From an uncultured Cytophagales bacterium (lineage in GTDB: Bacteria > Bacteroidota > Bacteroidia > Cytophagales > Cyclobacteriaceae): 64,000 nt of DNA. The stretch spans positions 234,751 through 298,750 of the forward strand of contig CAJXNP010000009.1 of NCBI GenBank assembly GCA_913057175.1. Reading direction: 5' to 3'. How positions within the stretch are numbered: the stretch's first letter is position 1; each line of letters opens with the position of its first letter. This document shows positions 30,284 to 39,304 of the stretch, in pieces. Position numbers and translations under genes: made by a program. The notes beneath the pieces were generated by a model, which saw only the letters and a list, made by a program, of their open reading frames with translations, had not been told where the DNA came from and searched no databases.

Positions 30284-30949
30284 ATGGTTATGAAAACAGC
30301 TAAATCAAATTACTTAAGGATATTTCTTACGGGGTTAATTATTCTCATGTCCGTTGGCCTTACAAATATTGCCTTTTCCCAGGATGAAGAAGAAGATCGG
30401 GGCCCGCAAGACTTAGCAACTCAATTCGATGAGCTAAAAGAGAATTCTGAAAGCTACAATGCATATAAAGTAATTAAAACTTCCCGGTTGAATAGTTTTT
30501 GGAAAGAGGTAGTTGACTCTTTGAATGGATATCGTCGGGACTTGGTTGGATCCGGCAAAGAGATCGCGCAACTAAATAGCAAAATCAATCAATTAACAGC
30601 AGAGGTTGATAACTTGAAAATCAAGCTGGATGAGAGTGAAGCCAGAAATAGTACAATAGGCTTTCTTGGTATGGAAATTAATAAAAGCGTTTATAATACA
30701 ATTGTCTGGTCAATCATGGGAGGGCTTGTTTTTCTGACCATCAGCATGTTTCTCGCATTTAAAAACAATAAAGTTGTGACAAGAAAAGCTAAAAAGGATT
30801 ACCAGGATGTACTCCACGAGTTTGAGGAATACAGAAAAACTTCCAGGGAAAAACAAATGAAGCTTGGTCGCGAATTGCAAACGGAAAGAAATAAACTTGA
30901 AGAAATCAAAGACAGGTTAGGGAAAGCTGAAAAACTTCATTCAAAATAG
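30284..30949 (+). CDS. Membrane-anchored coiled-coil protein, Bacteroidota family
   Basis: A 221-residue protein with a signal sequence (ends near NIAFSQDEEE), a helical segment rich in heptads (KEIAQLNSKINQLTAEVDNL), one membrane helix (YNTIVWSIMGGLVFLTISMFLAF, about 132-155) and a second charged coiled coil to the C-terminus. The architecture (short secreted part, single helix, cytoplasmic coiled coil) recurs in a Bacteroidota family that databases sometimes label tRNA (guanine-N1)-methyltransferase; nothing here supports such an activity. A structural or scaffolding role is possible. An alternative start is the ATG at 30290. Confidence 0.7.
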   Translation: MVMKTAKSNYLRIFLTGLIILMSVGLTNIAFSQDEEEDRGPQDLATQFDELKENSESYNAYKVIKTSRLNSFWKEVVDSLNGYRRDLVGSGKEIAQLNSKINQLTAEVDNLKIKLDESEARNSTIGFLGMEINKSVYNTIVWSIMGGLVFLTISMFLAFKNNKVVTRKAKKDYQDVLHEFEEYRKTSREKQMKLGRELQTERNKLEEIKDRLGKAEKLHSK

Positions 30950-31162
30950 ATATTCACAAGAATTTCAATTTCGTCACCCTTCAAAAAGTTTTTAATGAAT
31001 GGTTTTAGTAATTTTCTTAAAAAAACCAGATGTTAATCGATCAAAAAGTAAACACGAAAGCCATCACTTTTTAAATAAAACATTAAAATAGTATTATATT
31101 TCTCACGCCTTTTTTATTTTCAGTTTTTTAACTAATTCATCAATTAATCACGGGTTTTTTAA

Positions 31163-31621
31163 ATGACGCTGACTGCCATAGTTACGTACTTCCATTTTAT
31201 AGCGATCATATTGCTTTTTGTTTCTTTATCCTTTGAAAAGCTACTTTTCAAGAAAGAAATAGACCTGAAAACAGCCAAAAAAATAGTAAGCGTAGATGGT
31301 TTTTATGGTTTGTCAGCCGTGCTAATTCTTATCACAGGACTATTGAAATATACTCTTTATGGTAAAGGAATGGCCTATTATAATCATAATTACCTGATGT
31401 GGATTAAGCTTTCTCTTTTTTTGATCATTGGGATTTTATCGATCAAACCGACGATCTATTTTTTGAAATGGCGTAAAAATATTCGTGAGGGAATACCCAT
31501 TGTTATAGCCGAAAAAGATTATAAAAAGATCAGTATGACAATCCATATTGAATTGACATTGGTTATTCTGATCCCCTTACTGGCAACATTTCTGGCGAGA
31601 GGATTTGGGTACTTCCAATAA
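31163..31621 (+). CDS. DUF2214-type membrane protein
   Basis: A 152-residue membrane protein with four hydrophobic helices. The pattern YFHFIAIILLFVSLSFEKLLF, then KKIVSVDGFYGLSAVLILITG, then YLMWIKLSLFLIIG matches the DUF2214 family, whose conserved His (in the first helix) and helix placement recall small haem- or quinone-binding membrane proteins. Function is unknown. It stands alone, with about 210 bases before and 130 after. Confidence 0.75.
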   Translation: MTLTAIVTYFHFIAIILLFVSLSFEKLLFKKEIDLKTAKKIVSVDGFYGLSAVLILITGLLKYTLYGKGMAYYNHNYLMWIKLSLFLIIGILSIKPTIYFLKWRKNIREGIPIVIAEKDYKKISMTIHIELTLVILIPLLATFLARGFGYFQ

Positions 31622-31755
31622 GGAGAAGTTTTGAGGTTTACTATTTCCAATTATTCATCATTAACATGTATCCGTCGCATTGGTGATTTTTTTGAGAATA
31701 TTCCTCTGTTTATTGGAATATTATTTTAATACTTTGCATAATTAATTTTTTTGGC

Positions 31756-33447
31756 ATGTTCAGACAATTTACACTGGTAGGTTTTCTACTGATTATCTCA
31801 CTTCCTGTTTTTAGCCAGGACAAACTTATGTCCATTTTGGCTGAGGAAATGAAGAGGGAAATGCAGGAGTTTAGTTCAATAGAACGAGCGCCTTACTACA
31901 TGGAATATAGGGTGAGCGATTTTGAAACCTATAACATCAACACATCATTTGGCAGTTTGATATCATCAGACAGTTACACCAACCGGGTTTTTACCGGGGA
32001 TCTTCGCATTGGTGATTATGAATTGGATAATACTCATGAAGTTTTTGGATTTTCAGGAGGATACCAAAGCTATTCCAGTAGTTCTGTGCCCTTACCCGTT
32101 GAAAATGATCCAATGGCCATCAAACAAATGATATGGTTAACAATGGACCAGGGATATAAAGCTACACTGGAACAATATAAGATGGTGTTGAATGCCGAAG
32201 AAGTAAAAGAAAATGAGGAAAAGATTGATTTTACAAAAGAAGAAATATCCGTTTATTCTGAAGCTCCGCTGATTGCAGAATCCATTGATACTAAAGAGTG
32301 GGAGGGAGTTTTAAAACGAATTTCATCACTATTTAAGGACAATGAGTTTATCATGGATGGTGATGCAAATCTACAGGTCAGCCTCGAAAGAAGGTACTTT
32401 ATCTCTAGTGAAGGCACCAGGATCATTCAGAATTTTCCTATTGTAAATCTTTCAATAGTTGCCAGTATTTTATCAGATGATGGAAATATTCTCCCACTTT
32501 ACATTTCCTATGATGCACGAACAATCAAAAACCTTCCCGAGGAAACTCAGTTGATTGACGATGCAAAAGAGCTTATCAGAAAGTTAGAACAATTAAGAAA
32601 TTCACAAGTTGCTGAGCCATATTCCGGCCCAGCCATCTTCTCTCCACGGGTATCTGGAGTGTTTTTTCATGAAATCTTTGGACATAGAGTCGAAGGACAT
32701 CGATTGAAAGACGAAAGTGATGGCCAAACCTTTAAAAACAAAGTCAATTCACAGGTTTTGCCTAAGTTTATGAGTGTGATTTCTGATCCAACCAGGAGAA
32801 AATTTGGTGATGCTGAATTAACCGGCTACTATGAATATGATGATCAGGGAGTCAAAGCCCAAAAAGTTACCCTGGTAGAAAATGGAATATTAGAAAACTT
32901 TTTAATGTCAAGGACACCGCTCCTAACGTTTGAAAAATCCAATGGGCATGGTCGGGCAACAGCAGGTTATATCCCGGTTTCCAGGCAATCCAATCTGATC
33001 GTCCAATCGGATAAGGTTAAATCCGAAGACGCTTTAAGAAAGATGCTCATGAAAGAATGTAAGAAGCAGAATAAGGAATTTGGCTACTATTTCAAGGATG
33101 TTACCGGTGGTTTTACTACTACAGACAGGTATTCCCCAAATGCTTTTAACATCATGCCAACGGAGGTATATAAAATATATGTCGATGGTCGTCCGGATGA
33201 ATTGGTTCGTGGAGTGGACATGATCGGTACGCCTTTGACAATGTTTTCTGAGATAAAGGCTGCCGGAGATGTGGTAGAAGTATTTAGTGGTCATTGTGGA
33301 GCAGAATCAGGTTTCATTCCCGTTACAGCAGTTGCTCCTTCTCTTTTTGTCAAGAAGATCGAGACACAGAAAAAAATGGAAACGCATATCAAGCAACCGC
33401 TATTGGTAAGCCCGGAGTTTGAATTTAAGGAAAGCGAGAAACAGTAG
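31756..33447 (+). CDS. Secreted TldD/PmbA-family metalloprotease
   Basis: A 563-residue TldD-like protein carrying a signal peptide (FLLIISLPVFSQDKL), unlike the cytoplasmic E. coli TldD. The metal-binding HExxxH motif is present as H305-E306-x3-H310 (VFFHEIFGHRVEGHR). Other family segments are DAELTGYYEYDDQGVKAQKV, VENGILENFLMSRTP, NGHGRATAGYIPVSRQSN and the C-terminal GTPLTMFSEIKAAGDVVEVF. TldD/TldE complexes cleave unfolded peptides in a tunnel-like active site; this one would act in the periplasm. The next gene, 5 bases on, encodes a partner lacking the motif. Confidence 0.9.
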   Translation: MFRQFTLVGFLLIISLPVFSQDKLMSILAEEMKREMQEFSSIERAPYYMEYRVSDFETYNINTSFGSLISSDSYTNRVFTGDLRIGDYELDNTHEVFGFSGGYQSYSSSSVPLPVENDPMAIKQMIWLTMDQGYKATLEQYKMVLNAEEVKENEEKIDFTKEEISVYSEAPLIAESIDTKEWEGVLKRISSLFKDNEFIMDGDANLQVSLERRYFISSEGTRIIQNFPIVNLSIVASILSDDGNILPLYISYDARTIKNLPEETQLIDDAKELIRKLEQLRNSQVAEPYSGPAIFSPRVSGVFFHEIFGHRVEGHRLKDESDGQTFKNKVNSQVLPKFMSVISDPTRRKFGDAELTGYYEYDDQGVKAQKVTLVENGILENFLMSRTPLLTFEKSNGHGRATAGYIPVSRQSNLIVQSDKVKSEDALRKMLMKECKKQNKEFGYYFKDVTGGFTTTDRYSPNAFNIMPTEVYKIYVDGRPDELVRGVDMIGTPLTMFSEIKAAGDVVEVFSGHCGAESGFIPVTAVAPSLFVKKIETQKKMETHIKQPLLVSPEFEFKESEKQ

Positions 33448-33452
33448 GAAGC

Positions 33453-35213
33453 ATGAAGATTTTTATCAGTACCATATTTTTTTTATCAGCACTGACAATA
33501 CAATCCCCTGCACAGGAGCTAAGCCCTGCATTAAAAGACAGCATTGAAGGCCATCCAGTCATCAAGGCTATGAGTGATGAAATAGAAAGAAATCTCAGTA
33601 GTTTACAGGAAGATGGCTACAGCAAGCCATTTTTTATCGGATACGATGTATCTGATCTGAAATTCAGCTATTCCATGTCCATGCTCGGCGCAGTCATCAA
33701 TTCTAATTCCACGGAAAGTAGAAGCTGGTCAGCCAGGGTAATTGTAGGCGATTACAAGATTAATGATGAGAATTTTGAAAATAGCTTTAAGTCCTATACG
33801 TTCGATCCCGGCTATGCAAATCTTCCGATTGAAAATGATTATTGGGGCATAAGGCGTGTCTTCTGGATTGCTACCAACAACATTTACAAATCTGCTGCCC
33901 GGAATTACAAACAGAAGATTCAGAACCTGGAAGAATACAATCAGGAATACCTCTTGCCGGATTTCAGTAAAGAAGAACCTATTTTATATTACGATACTTC
34001 TTCCATTTATCAACCAAAAAAGGATGAGATTGATATTTTGACGAGAAACATTTCTGCGGAGTTTAAAAATTACCCCGAGTTTCTTAATTCAGCAGTAATC
34101 GGTTACAATGTTTCAGCTAAAAATTATTTTTCAAATAGTGAAGGGACAAAAATGATCGTTCCAATGAGTATGTCCTCTCTTATGATCCAACTTTCCAAAG
34201 GGGTAGAAAACATGATGCAAAGTGGTACACTCGTCTATCATCATGACTTATTTGAAAAACTTCCGAAAGAGGAAACGATCAAAGGAGACATACAGAAGAT
34301 GATTGTCAACATAAGTGAGCTGGATTCACTGGATGAATATAAAGAAGACTACTCTGGCCCGTTGATGCTAAAGGGACAGGCGGTTGCCGAATTTTTCATT
34401 GCCAATTTACTTGTTTCAGGCGAGAATGGTTTGATTGCTTCCCGGGAAAGGATGGTGAATAGTACTAAACAAGATTTTGAAAAACATTTTAGAGACTTAA
34501 AGAAAGAGTTAGAGGAAAATAAGGAAAAAAAGATAGCAGTTAGCTCCATGCAAGTGGAGGCCTTACCGTTCCTTAGTGAATATGAAGGTACCAGACTAAT
34601 AGGCGCATTTGATATCGATGGGGAAGGAGTCGTGCCTGATGAACAACTAACCATGATAAAAGATGGAGCTTTGGAAACAAAACTAAACGACAGGGTTCCT
34701 ACGGCTGGTATCGAGAATTCGAATGGCTACAATAGATTTTATATGATCAATGGTCAGGTTTCAAAGACTATTTCTCCCGGTGTTTTAAAAGTATCATTTT
34801 CGAATTCTACTTCCTTGGATTCTCTCGAAATTCTATTGAAAAATGAAGCAAAGGAAGATGAGCTAACACACGGGTTGTATGCAGAGTCTCTTGAACTAAC
34901 CTCGATGTCAAAGCCAATCATAATCTTTAGGAAAAATTTGGAAAACGGAAATGTTGAACCACTCAATGGTAGTCCACTGCGACTTAACAGAAAAAATATT
35001 TTGAAGAAAATCGTTGGGGTTTCCAATACCTATCGAGCATATAATCTGGTATGGTCGGGAAATGCCGGTTCAGTGGGTATGGGGTCTTTTGGTGGAGTGC
35101 CAATTTCCATCATTGTTCCTGAAGCCGTTGTCATTAAAGATTTTGACTATACTTCGTATAAGGTGGAGCAGATTGAGGAAGAATCGATAATCAAAGGACC
35201 GTTTCAGCAGTAG
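33453..35213 (+). CDS. Secreted TldE/PmbA-like partner lacking the metal site
   Basis: A 586-residue homologue of the preceding protein, also with a signal peptide (IFFLSALTIQSPAQELS). The two align over their length (for example DYSGP, YEGTRLIGAFDIDGEGVVPDEQ versus GYYEYDDQGV; NSNGYNRFYMINGQVS versus the NGHGRATAGYIP segment), but where the first has HExxxH this one reads AVAEFFIANLLVSGENG. An Asp/Glu/Lys-rich helix (about 340-365) is inserted. This is the arrangement of TldD (active) with TldE (inactive), so a periplasmic heterodimer is a reasonable inference. Confidence 0.82.
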   Translation: MKIFISTIFFLSALTIQSPAQELSPALKDSIEGHPVIKAMSDEIERNLSSLQEDGYSKPFFIGYDVSDLKFSYSMSMLGAVINSNSTESRSWSARVIVGDYKINDENFENSFKSYTFDPGYANLPIENDYWGIRRVFWIATNNIYKSAARNYKQKIQNLEEYNQEYLLPDFSKEEPILYYDTSSIYQPKKDEIDILTRNISAEFKNYPEFLNSAVIGYNVSAKNYFSNSEGTKMIVPMSMSSLMIQLSKGVENMMQSGTLVYHHDLFEKLPKEETIKGDIQKMIVNISELDSLDEYKEDYSGPLMLKGQAVAEFFIANLLVSGENGLIASRERMVNSTKQDFEKHFRDLKKELEENKEKKIAVSSMQVEALPFLSEYEGTRLIGAFDIDGEGVVPDEQLTMIKDGALETKLNDRVPTAGIENSNGYNRFYMINGQVSKTISPGVLKVSFSNSTSLDSLEILLKNEAKEDELTHGLYAESLELTSMSKPIIIFRKNLENGNVEPLNGSPLRLNRKNILKKIVGVSNTYRAYNLVWSGNAGSVGMGSFGGVPISIIVPEAVVIKDFDYTSYKVEQIEEESIIKGPFQQ

Positions 35214-36068
35214 CTATTCTTTTACAGTTCGAATGCTTTCCGCAATAACCGTAGCAAGGATCAACGCTCCACCGATCAGGGTTTTGTTGGCCGGGATTTC
35301 GTTTAACATAAAGTAAGCGAATACCATTCCAAGCAGCGGCTGCACGCTGCTCATGATGCTTACAGCCGTCACCGAAAATTTCTTAAAACTCATCACAAAC
35401 ATAGTGTGTCCCATTGCTGTGGTGATGATGGCGAGGGCTAATAATGGAGGTATTTGTTGCTCAAAATTCTTTGTTTCAAATATAAATAAGACCGGAATTA
35501 AGAGAAAGGCATTGATCAAAAGCTGGTAAAACATCAAGGTCATACCGGAGTATTGGGCAATGCTTTTTTTCATTAACAGGTTTCGCAACGAATAAAAGAC
35601 AGCCGAAGCAAGGCCTATCAATATTCCAATGGTGTATTTATTTTCTATACTGAATTCAGGTACAAGAAAAAAAATCCCTATCAGGACCAGGATAGCAAGA
35701 AACAAATTGAAATAGGTAAACTTTGTTTTTAATACGATGGGTTCCAGCAAGGTCGTCATGATCGGATAGGTAAAAAGGGAAAGCATACCTAGCGCAACAT
35801 TTGATAATTGAAGGGCATAGAAGTAGGTGATCCAATGAATCCCTAGTAAAACCGAACTAATAAAGACAATCCTGAAATGGGGCTTTCGTATGCTTAACGA
35901 AACCTTAAATATTTTCAAAAATATCAATAGAAAGATCCCTCCCAAAAAACACCTCGCCCAAATTGCAACGGGAGGGGGAAGCTCAATCATTCTCCCAAAA
36001 GTACCTGAAGTTGACATGAACACCATGGCTAAATTAAACTGGAGCAGGTACTTGATATTGTTGTTCAT
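35214..36068 (-). CDS. EamA-family (DMT) transporter
   Basis: A 284-residue membrane protein with ten hydrophobic helices made of two EamA repeats (about 1-135 and 145-284). Typical phrases are WARCFLGGIFLLIFLK, FYALQLSNVALGMLSLFTYPI and VSIMSSVQPLLGMVFAYFMLNEIP. Members export metabolites such as amino acids or import nucleotide sugars; no substrate can be assigned. It ends directly against the stop of the TldE-like gene in convergent orientation, with no spacer. Confidence 0.87.
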   Translation of the reverse strand: MNNNIKYLLQFNLAMVFMSTSGTFGRMIELPPPVAIWARCFLGGIFLLIFLKIFKVSLSIRKPHFRIVFISSVLLGIHWITYFYALQLSNVALGMLSLFTYPIMTTLLEPIVLKTKFTYFNLFLAILVLIGIFFLVPEFSIENKYTIGILIGLASAVFYSLRNLLMKKSIAQYSGMTLMFYQLLINAFLLIPVLFIFETKNFEQQIPPLLALAIITTAMGHTMFVMSFKKFSVTAVSIMSSVQPLLGMVFAYFMLNEIPANKTLIGGALILATVIAESIRTVKE

Positions 36069-36285
36069 TTTGATGAATAATGGTGAAATATTGTATTGGG
36101 CTGCGAAAATCTTTAAGAAATGTCAAATATTGAAACAATTTGCTAAATAATTGCCGGATATTTTGTGATCGGGTATATAATTGGTTTGTTTTGTTTTCAA
36201 TTTAAAAATAGTCAGATGAGATTGACATCTGTCAGCCGGCAGATCAAGGTTCCCTCAGGCTTATGAAAGATTAAAAATTAAGCTA

Positions 36286-36783
36286 ATGAAAATTGAGAAA
36301 AACACAGTAGCAACAGTAACCTATTCTCTGCGAGTTGATGGAGAATTAATCGAAGAAACAGGCAAAGAAAAACCATTGACATTTCTGGCAGGAGTTGGGA
36401 TGATGATCCCCGGTTTTGAAGGCCAACTAATTGGCAAAAAGCCTGGTGACAATTATGATATCAAAGTTGCCCCTGAGGAAGGCTATGGTCTGGTAAATAA
36501 AGAAGCAATCATTGATCTTTCTCTGGATATATTTAAGGTAGATGGAGTATTGCGGGAAGATATGCTTCAGATAGGAAATGTCGTCCCACTCCAGGATCAA
36601 AATGGAAACCCACTACAGGGCGTAGTGAAAGAAGTTGGCGATGATACCGTGAAAATGGATTTTAATCACAGACTGGCAGGCAAAGAATTGAGTTTTACAG
36701 GTGAGATACTCGAGGTTAGAGAAGCTACTCCTGAAGAAATTGAGCATAAGCATGTTCACGGACCAGGTGGACATCAACATTAA
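36286..36783 (+). CDS. slyD: FKBP-type peptidyl-prolyl isomerase, SlyD-like
   Basis: Cytoplasmic proline isomerase and chaperone of 165 residues. The FKBP core (VTYSLRVDGELIEET, MMIPGFEGQLIGKKPGD, APEEGYG) surrounds an inserted-flap domain (about 75-125, with NPLQGVVKEVGDDTVKMDFNHRLAGKEL) as in SlyD. The C-terminus HKHVHGPGGHQH is a histidine-rich metal-binding tail, shorter than in E. coli but suited to nickel or other metals. No signal peptide. It stands alone, with a large inverted repeat downstream. Confidence 0.92.
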   Translation: MKIEKNTVATVTYSLRVDGELIEETGKEKPLTFLAGVGMMIPGFEGQLIGKKPGDNYDIKVAPEEGYGLVNKEAIIDLSLDIFKVDGVLREDMLQIGNVVPLQDQNGNPLQGVVKEVGDDTVKMDFNHRLAGKELSFTGEILEVREATPEEIEHKHVHGPGGHQH

Positions 36784-36784
36784 T

Positions 36785-36895
36785 AATAAAAGTCTTCCTA
36801 AACTTGTCTGTGCTGGACTTGTTTCAGTATTTCAGGATCATTTGCTCTCGTAATCTGCTTTTATTGATCCTGATGGTTCAGGAAGACCTTTTATT
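36785..36895. repeat. Nested inverted repeat between convergent genes (REP-like, likely bidirectional terminator)
   Basis: An outer arm AATAAAAGTCTTCCT (36785-36799) pairs with 36880-36895 with a one-base bulge. Inside, TCAGGATCA (36832-36840) pairs perfectly with TGATCCTGA (36865-36873). A/T runs flank both ends, so it could terminate transcription from both the slyD and DUF1761 genes. The inner words (ACTTGT, TTTCAGGATC) resemble the element at 41844-41930. Confidence 0.6.
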
Positions 36896-36903
36896 TTTAA
36901 TAT

Positions 36904-37311
36904 CTACTTCCAAGCACCAATGATGGCTCCCATAATGGTAAAAGCAACGGTCATGTACCCACCATTGATTAGAATATAACGCCAGCTTTTTTGTTCAAAC
37001 ATCGATATCACACCGATAGCCATCAGTACCCACCCGAAACCTGTCAAAAATCCATAAAGAGCGCCCATTTTTAAATCAACAGATGGGTCATTCAGGAAGA
37101 ATGCCAGGTTGTACGCCATGATCAGAGAGAAGATAAATGACAGGCCAAATACTTTGCCCATATTGGCGCTTTTTAATTGCTCATCGCTAAGCTGACTTTC
37201 CTTTTGCCAGGCTTTGCCAAAAATGACCGGCGAATACCACAATCCTCCTAATAAAAAAGTTGATAACGCAGCAACAATTACTGCAAGGTGATTAAGAGTC
37301 ATATTTTCCAT
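36904..37311 (-). CDS. DUF1761 family membrane protein
   Basis: A 135-residue protein with four hydrophobic helices. NHLAVIVAALSTFLLGGLWYSP at the N-terminus followed by FGKAWQKES is the DUF1761 signature; the rest (MGALYGFLTGFGWVLMAIGV, GGYMTVAFTIMGAIIGAW) fits as well. Function is unknown. It is divergent from the LytS-type kinase gene, about 120 bases away. Confidence 0.87.
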   Translation of the reverse strand: MENMTLNHLAVIVAALSTFLLGGLWYSPVIFGKAWQKESQLSDEQLKSANMGKVFGLSFIFSLIMAYNLAFFLNDPSVDLKMGALYGFLTGFGWVLMAIGVISMFEQKSWRYILINGGYMTVAFTIMGAIIGAWK

Positions 37312-37432
37312 AATATGTTTAATTTAGATGGTTAGTTATTTGGATTATAATATATAAAAGTGAATTGAATTTTTAATTTGAATGAAAAATTCAAAAACTG
37401 AAACGGAAAACTATCTGGCTGAATGATCCATA

Positions 37433-38500
37433 ATGAGCGCTGAACCTACTATTGACAGAAGTAAATTATCGATAAAAGTTGATGACAAACTGGTCAGGTT
37501 TATCGGCATTCCATTTTTTGGATTGGTCATTCCCAGTGCGACAGGTCTGATCGATCTATCGGCAGGATTAAGCCTTCCTGTTGTCCTTTCTTACTTGTAT
37601 TATATTTTGACAGCCGGAATTATTTGGGAAGGGAATCGTTTTCTCTTATTCCGGTACTATCATATTATCTTTGATACAGGGTCAGATATTAAGAAATACG
37701 TCCTTATCCTGGGGTTGAATATTTTTTACACCCTACCTGTTTCGGCAATTTTGTTATATGCCTGGAAATGGGTAACCGACGCATCACAGGTCCAACCTAA
37801 TGTATTGTGGATCACCTCTGTTATTATTATCGTATGCGTAATTTTTGTAACAAACATGTACGAAAAAGCGCTGTTGGTTAAACATTCGGAAAATGAGATG
37901 TTAAAGTCTGCAAAACTTGAAAAGGATAAAGTACAGGCGGAGCTTGCTGCCCTTAAAAACCAAATAGATCCGCATTTTATGTTCAATGCTTTGAATAGTG
38001 TCTCTTACTTAATTGAGAAGGACACGCAGATGGCCCAACAATTTGTGGATAAGCTTGCCGAAGTTTACCGATACATCCTGAAAAGCAAAGAAAAGGATCT
38101 CGTATTGCTTGCTGATGAATTGGATTTTATGCACGCTTATGCATCATTAATTAAATTGCGATTTAGAGATGCACTGATACTCGAAGTGGATGCAATCAAT
38201 AAAACGGGTTCTCAATATTTAATTCCTCCTATATCCATCATGTTTGCTATTGAAAATGCGGTTAAACACAATGAACTCTCCGAAAAAAACAGACTTTATT
38301 TAAAAGTTGAATTTTATAATGATAATTTATTGATAATCAATAAATTAAATTTGAGAAATTCTGTTAAGCATTCAACCAGGACAGGCTTGATCAATTTGAA
38401 TGAACGATTTGAAAGATTGATTGGGAAAGAAATTAACTATGGCGTTGAAGGTGAACAATTCAAACTGGTATTGCCTTTACTTAAACTGCACCTTGCATGA
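37433..38500 (+). CDS. LytS/YehU-type sensor histidine kinase
   Basis: Membrane sensor kinase of 355 residues. Four hydrophobic helices fill the first 145 residues with little extracytoplasmic sequence, followed by a short coiled coil and a His_kinase domain whose phosphoacceptor is H181 in NQIDPHFMFNALNSVSYLI. The ATP-binding N-box is PPISIMFAIENAVKHNEL and a G-box-like GLINLNERFERL follows. Its stop overlaps the response-regulator start (ATGA), so the two are coupled. The signal sensed is unknown. Confidence 0.92.
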   Translation: MSAEPTIDRSKLSIKVDDKLVRFIGIPFFGLVIPSATGLIDLSAGLSLPVVLSYLYYILTAGIIWEGNRFLLFRYYHIIFDTGSDIKKYVLILGLNIFYTLPVSAILLYAWKWVTDASQVQPNVLWITSVIIIVCVIFVTNMYEKALLVKHSENEMLKSAKLEKDKVQAELAALKNQIDPHFMFNALNSVSYLIEKDTQMAQQFVDKLAEVYRYILKSKEKDLVLLADELDFMHAYASLIKLRFRDALILEVDAINKTGSQYLIPPISIMFAIENAVKHNELSEKNRLYLKVEFYNDNLLIINKLNLRNSVKHSTRTGLINLNERFERLIGKEINYGVEGEQFKLVLPLLKLHLA

Positions 38501-39252
38501 ATGTAATTATCGTCGAAGATGAAGCCACCGCAATTCATAAACTCGAGTTATTGCTTGGGAGAATAAACCCTGAAATCAATGTCATTGCCAGATTGAATAC
38601 AGTCCGGGATACTGCTGACTGGATCCGGCAACACGATCAACCTGAGATAGGCTTCTTTGATATTCAGCTTTCCGATGATCTGTCCTTTGAAATATTCCAA
38701 CAATGCCAGGTGAATTTTCCGGTCATTTTCATCACAGCATATGATGACTATCTTTTAAAGGCTTTTGAGTTAAACTCTATTCATTATCTACTCAAACCAG
38801 TTAATGAGGACAAGCTACGTCAGGCAATTAAAAAATTTAACAATCTAAAGGAGCATTTTATCCATCAAAGAGTAAAAGACCTTCTTTCAGGTTATCCCAT
38901 TTCAAACCCTTCCAAAAGGAAGATCATTGCCAAAAAAGGTGTTGATTATATCCCGGTTGATATCAATGATGTAGCATACTTTTTCTCTGAGCATAAAATG
39001 AGTTTTCTAAAGCGAAAAACCGGAGAACTATTGACCATAGATCAAACGTTAATGGAATTGGAAGAAATGCTCGATTCTACTACTTTTTTTCGGGCCAACC
39101 GTCAATATATCGTACACATCAATTCCATTGTCAAATTCCGCTCCGGAGATCAAAGTAAACTTGAATTAGAAGTCTTGCCATCCACTCCAGAAAAGATCAA
39201 AGTAGCGAAAGAACGTGCAAGGGAGTTTAAGGAATGGATAAACAGGAGGTGA
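38497..39252 (+). CDS. LytTR-family response regulator
   Basis: A 251-residue regulator with an N-terminal receiver domain (acidic pocket E7-D8, phosphoacceptor D55 in IGFFDIQLSD, Thr in FITAYDDYLL, Lys in LLKPVNED) and a C-terminal LytTR DNA-binding domain (about 145-250; IIAKKGVDYIPVDINDVAYF, FFRANRQYIVHINSI, KVAKERAREFKEW). It is paired with the kinase by a four-base overlap. The genes it controls are not evident from this window. Confidence 0.93.
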   Translation: MNVIIVEDEATAIHKLELLLGRINPEINVIARLNTVRDTADWIRQHDQPEIGFFDIQLSDDLSFEIFQQCQVNFPVIFITAYDDYLLKAFELNSIHYLLKPVNEDKLRQAIKKFNNLKEHFIHQRVKDLLSGYPISNPSKRKIIAKKGVDYIPVDINDVAYFFSEHKMSFLKRKTGELLTIDQTLMELEEMLDSTTFFRANRQYIVHINSIVKFRSGDQSKLELEVLPSTPEKIKVAKERAREFKEWINRR

Positions 39253-39304
39253 AAGAAAACTTAGCAACTTCACGAAGTACTCTTCCGGTATTAATCCGGA
39301 TTAC

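Noticed and set aside
30284..30949. tRNA (guanine-N1)-methyltransferase label for the coiled-coil membrane protein
   Set aside because: No SAM-binding knot or TrmD motif is present; the protein has a signal peptide, one membrane helix and coiled coils.
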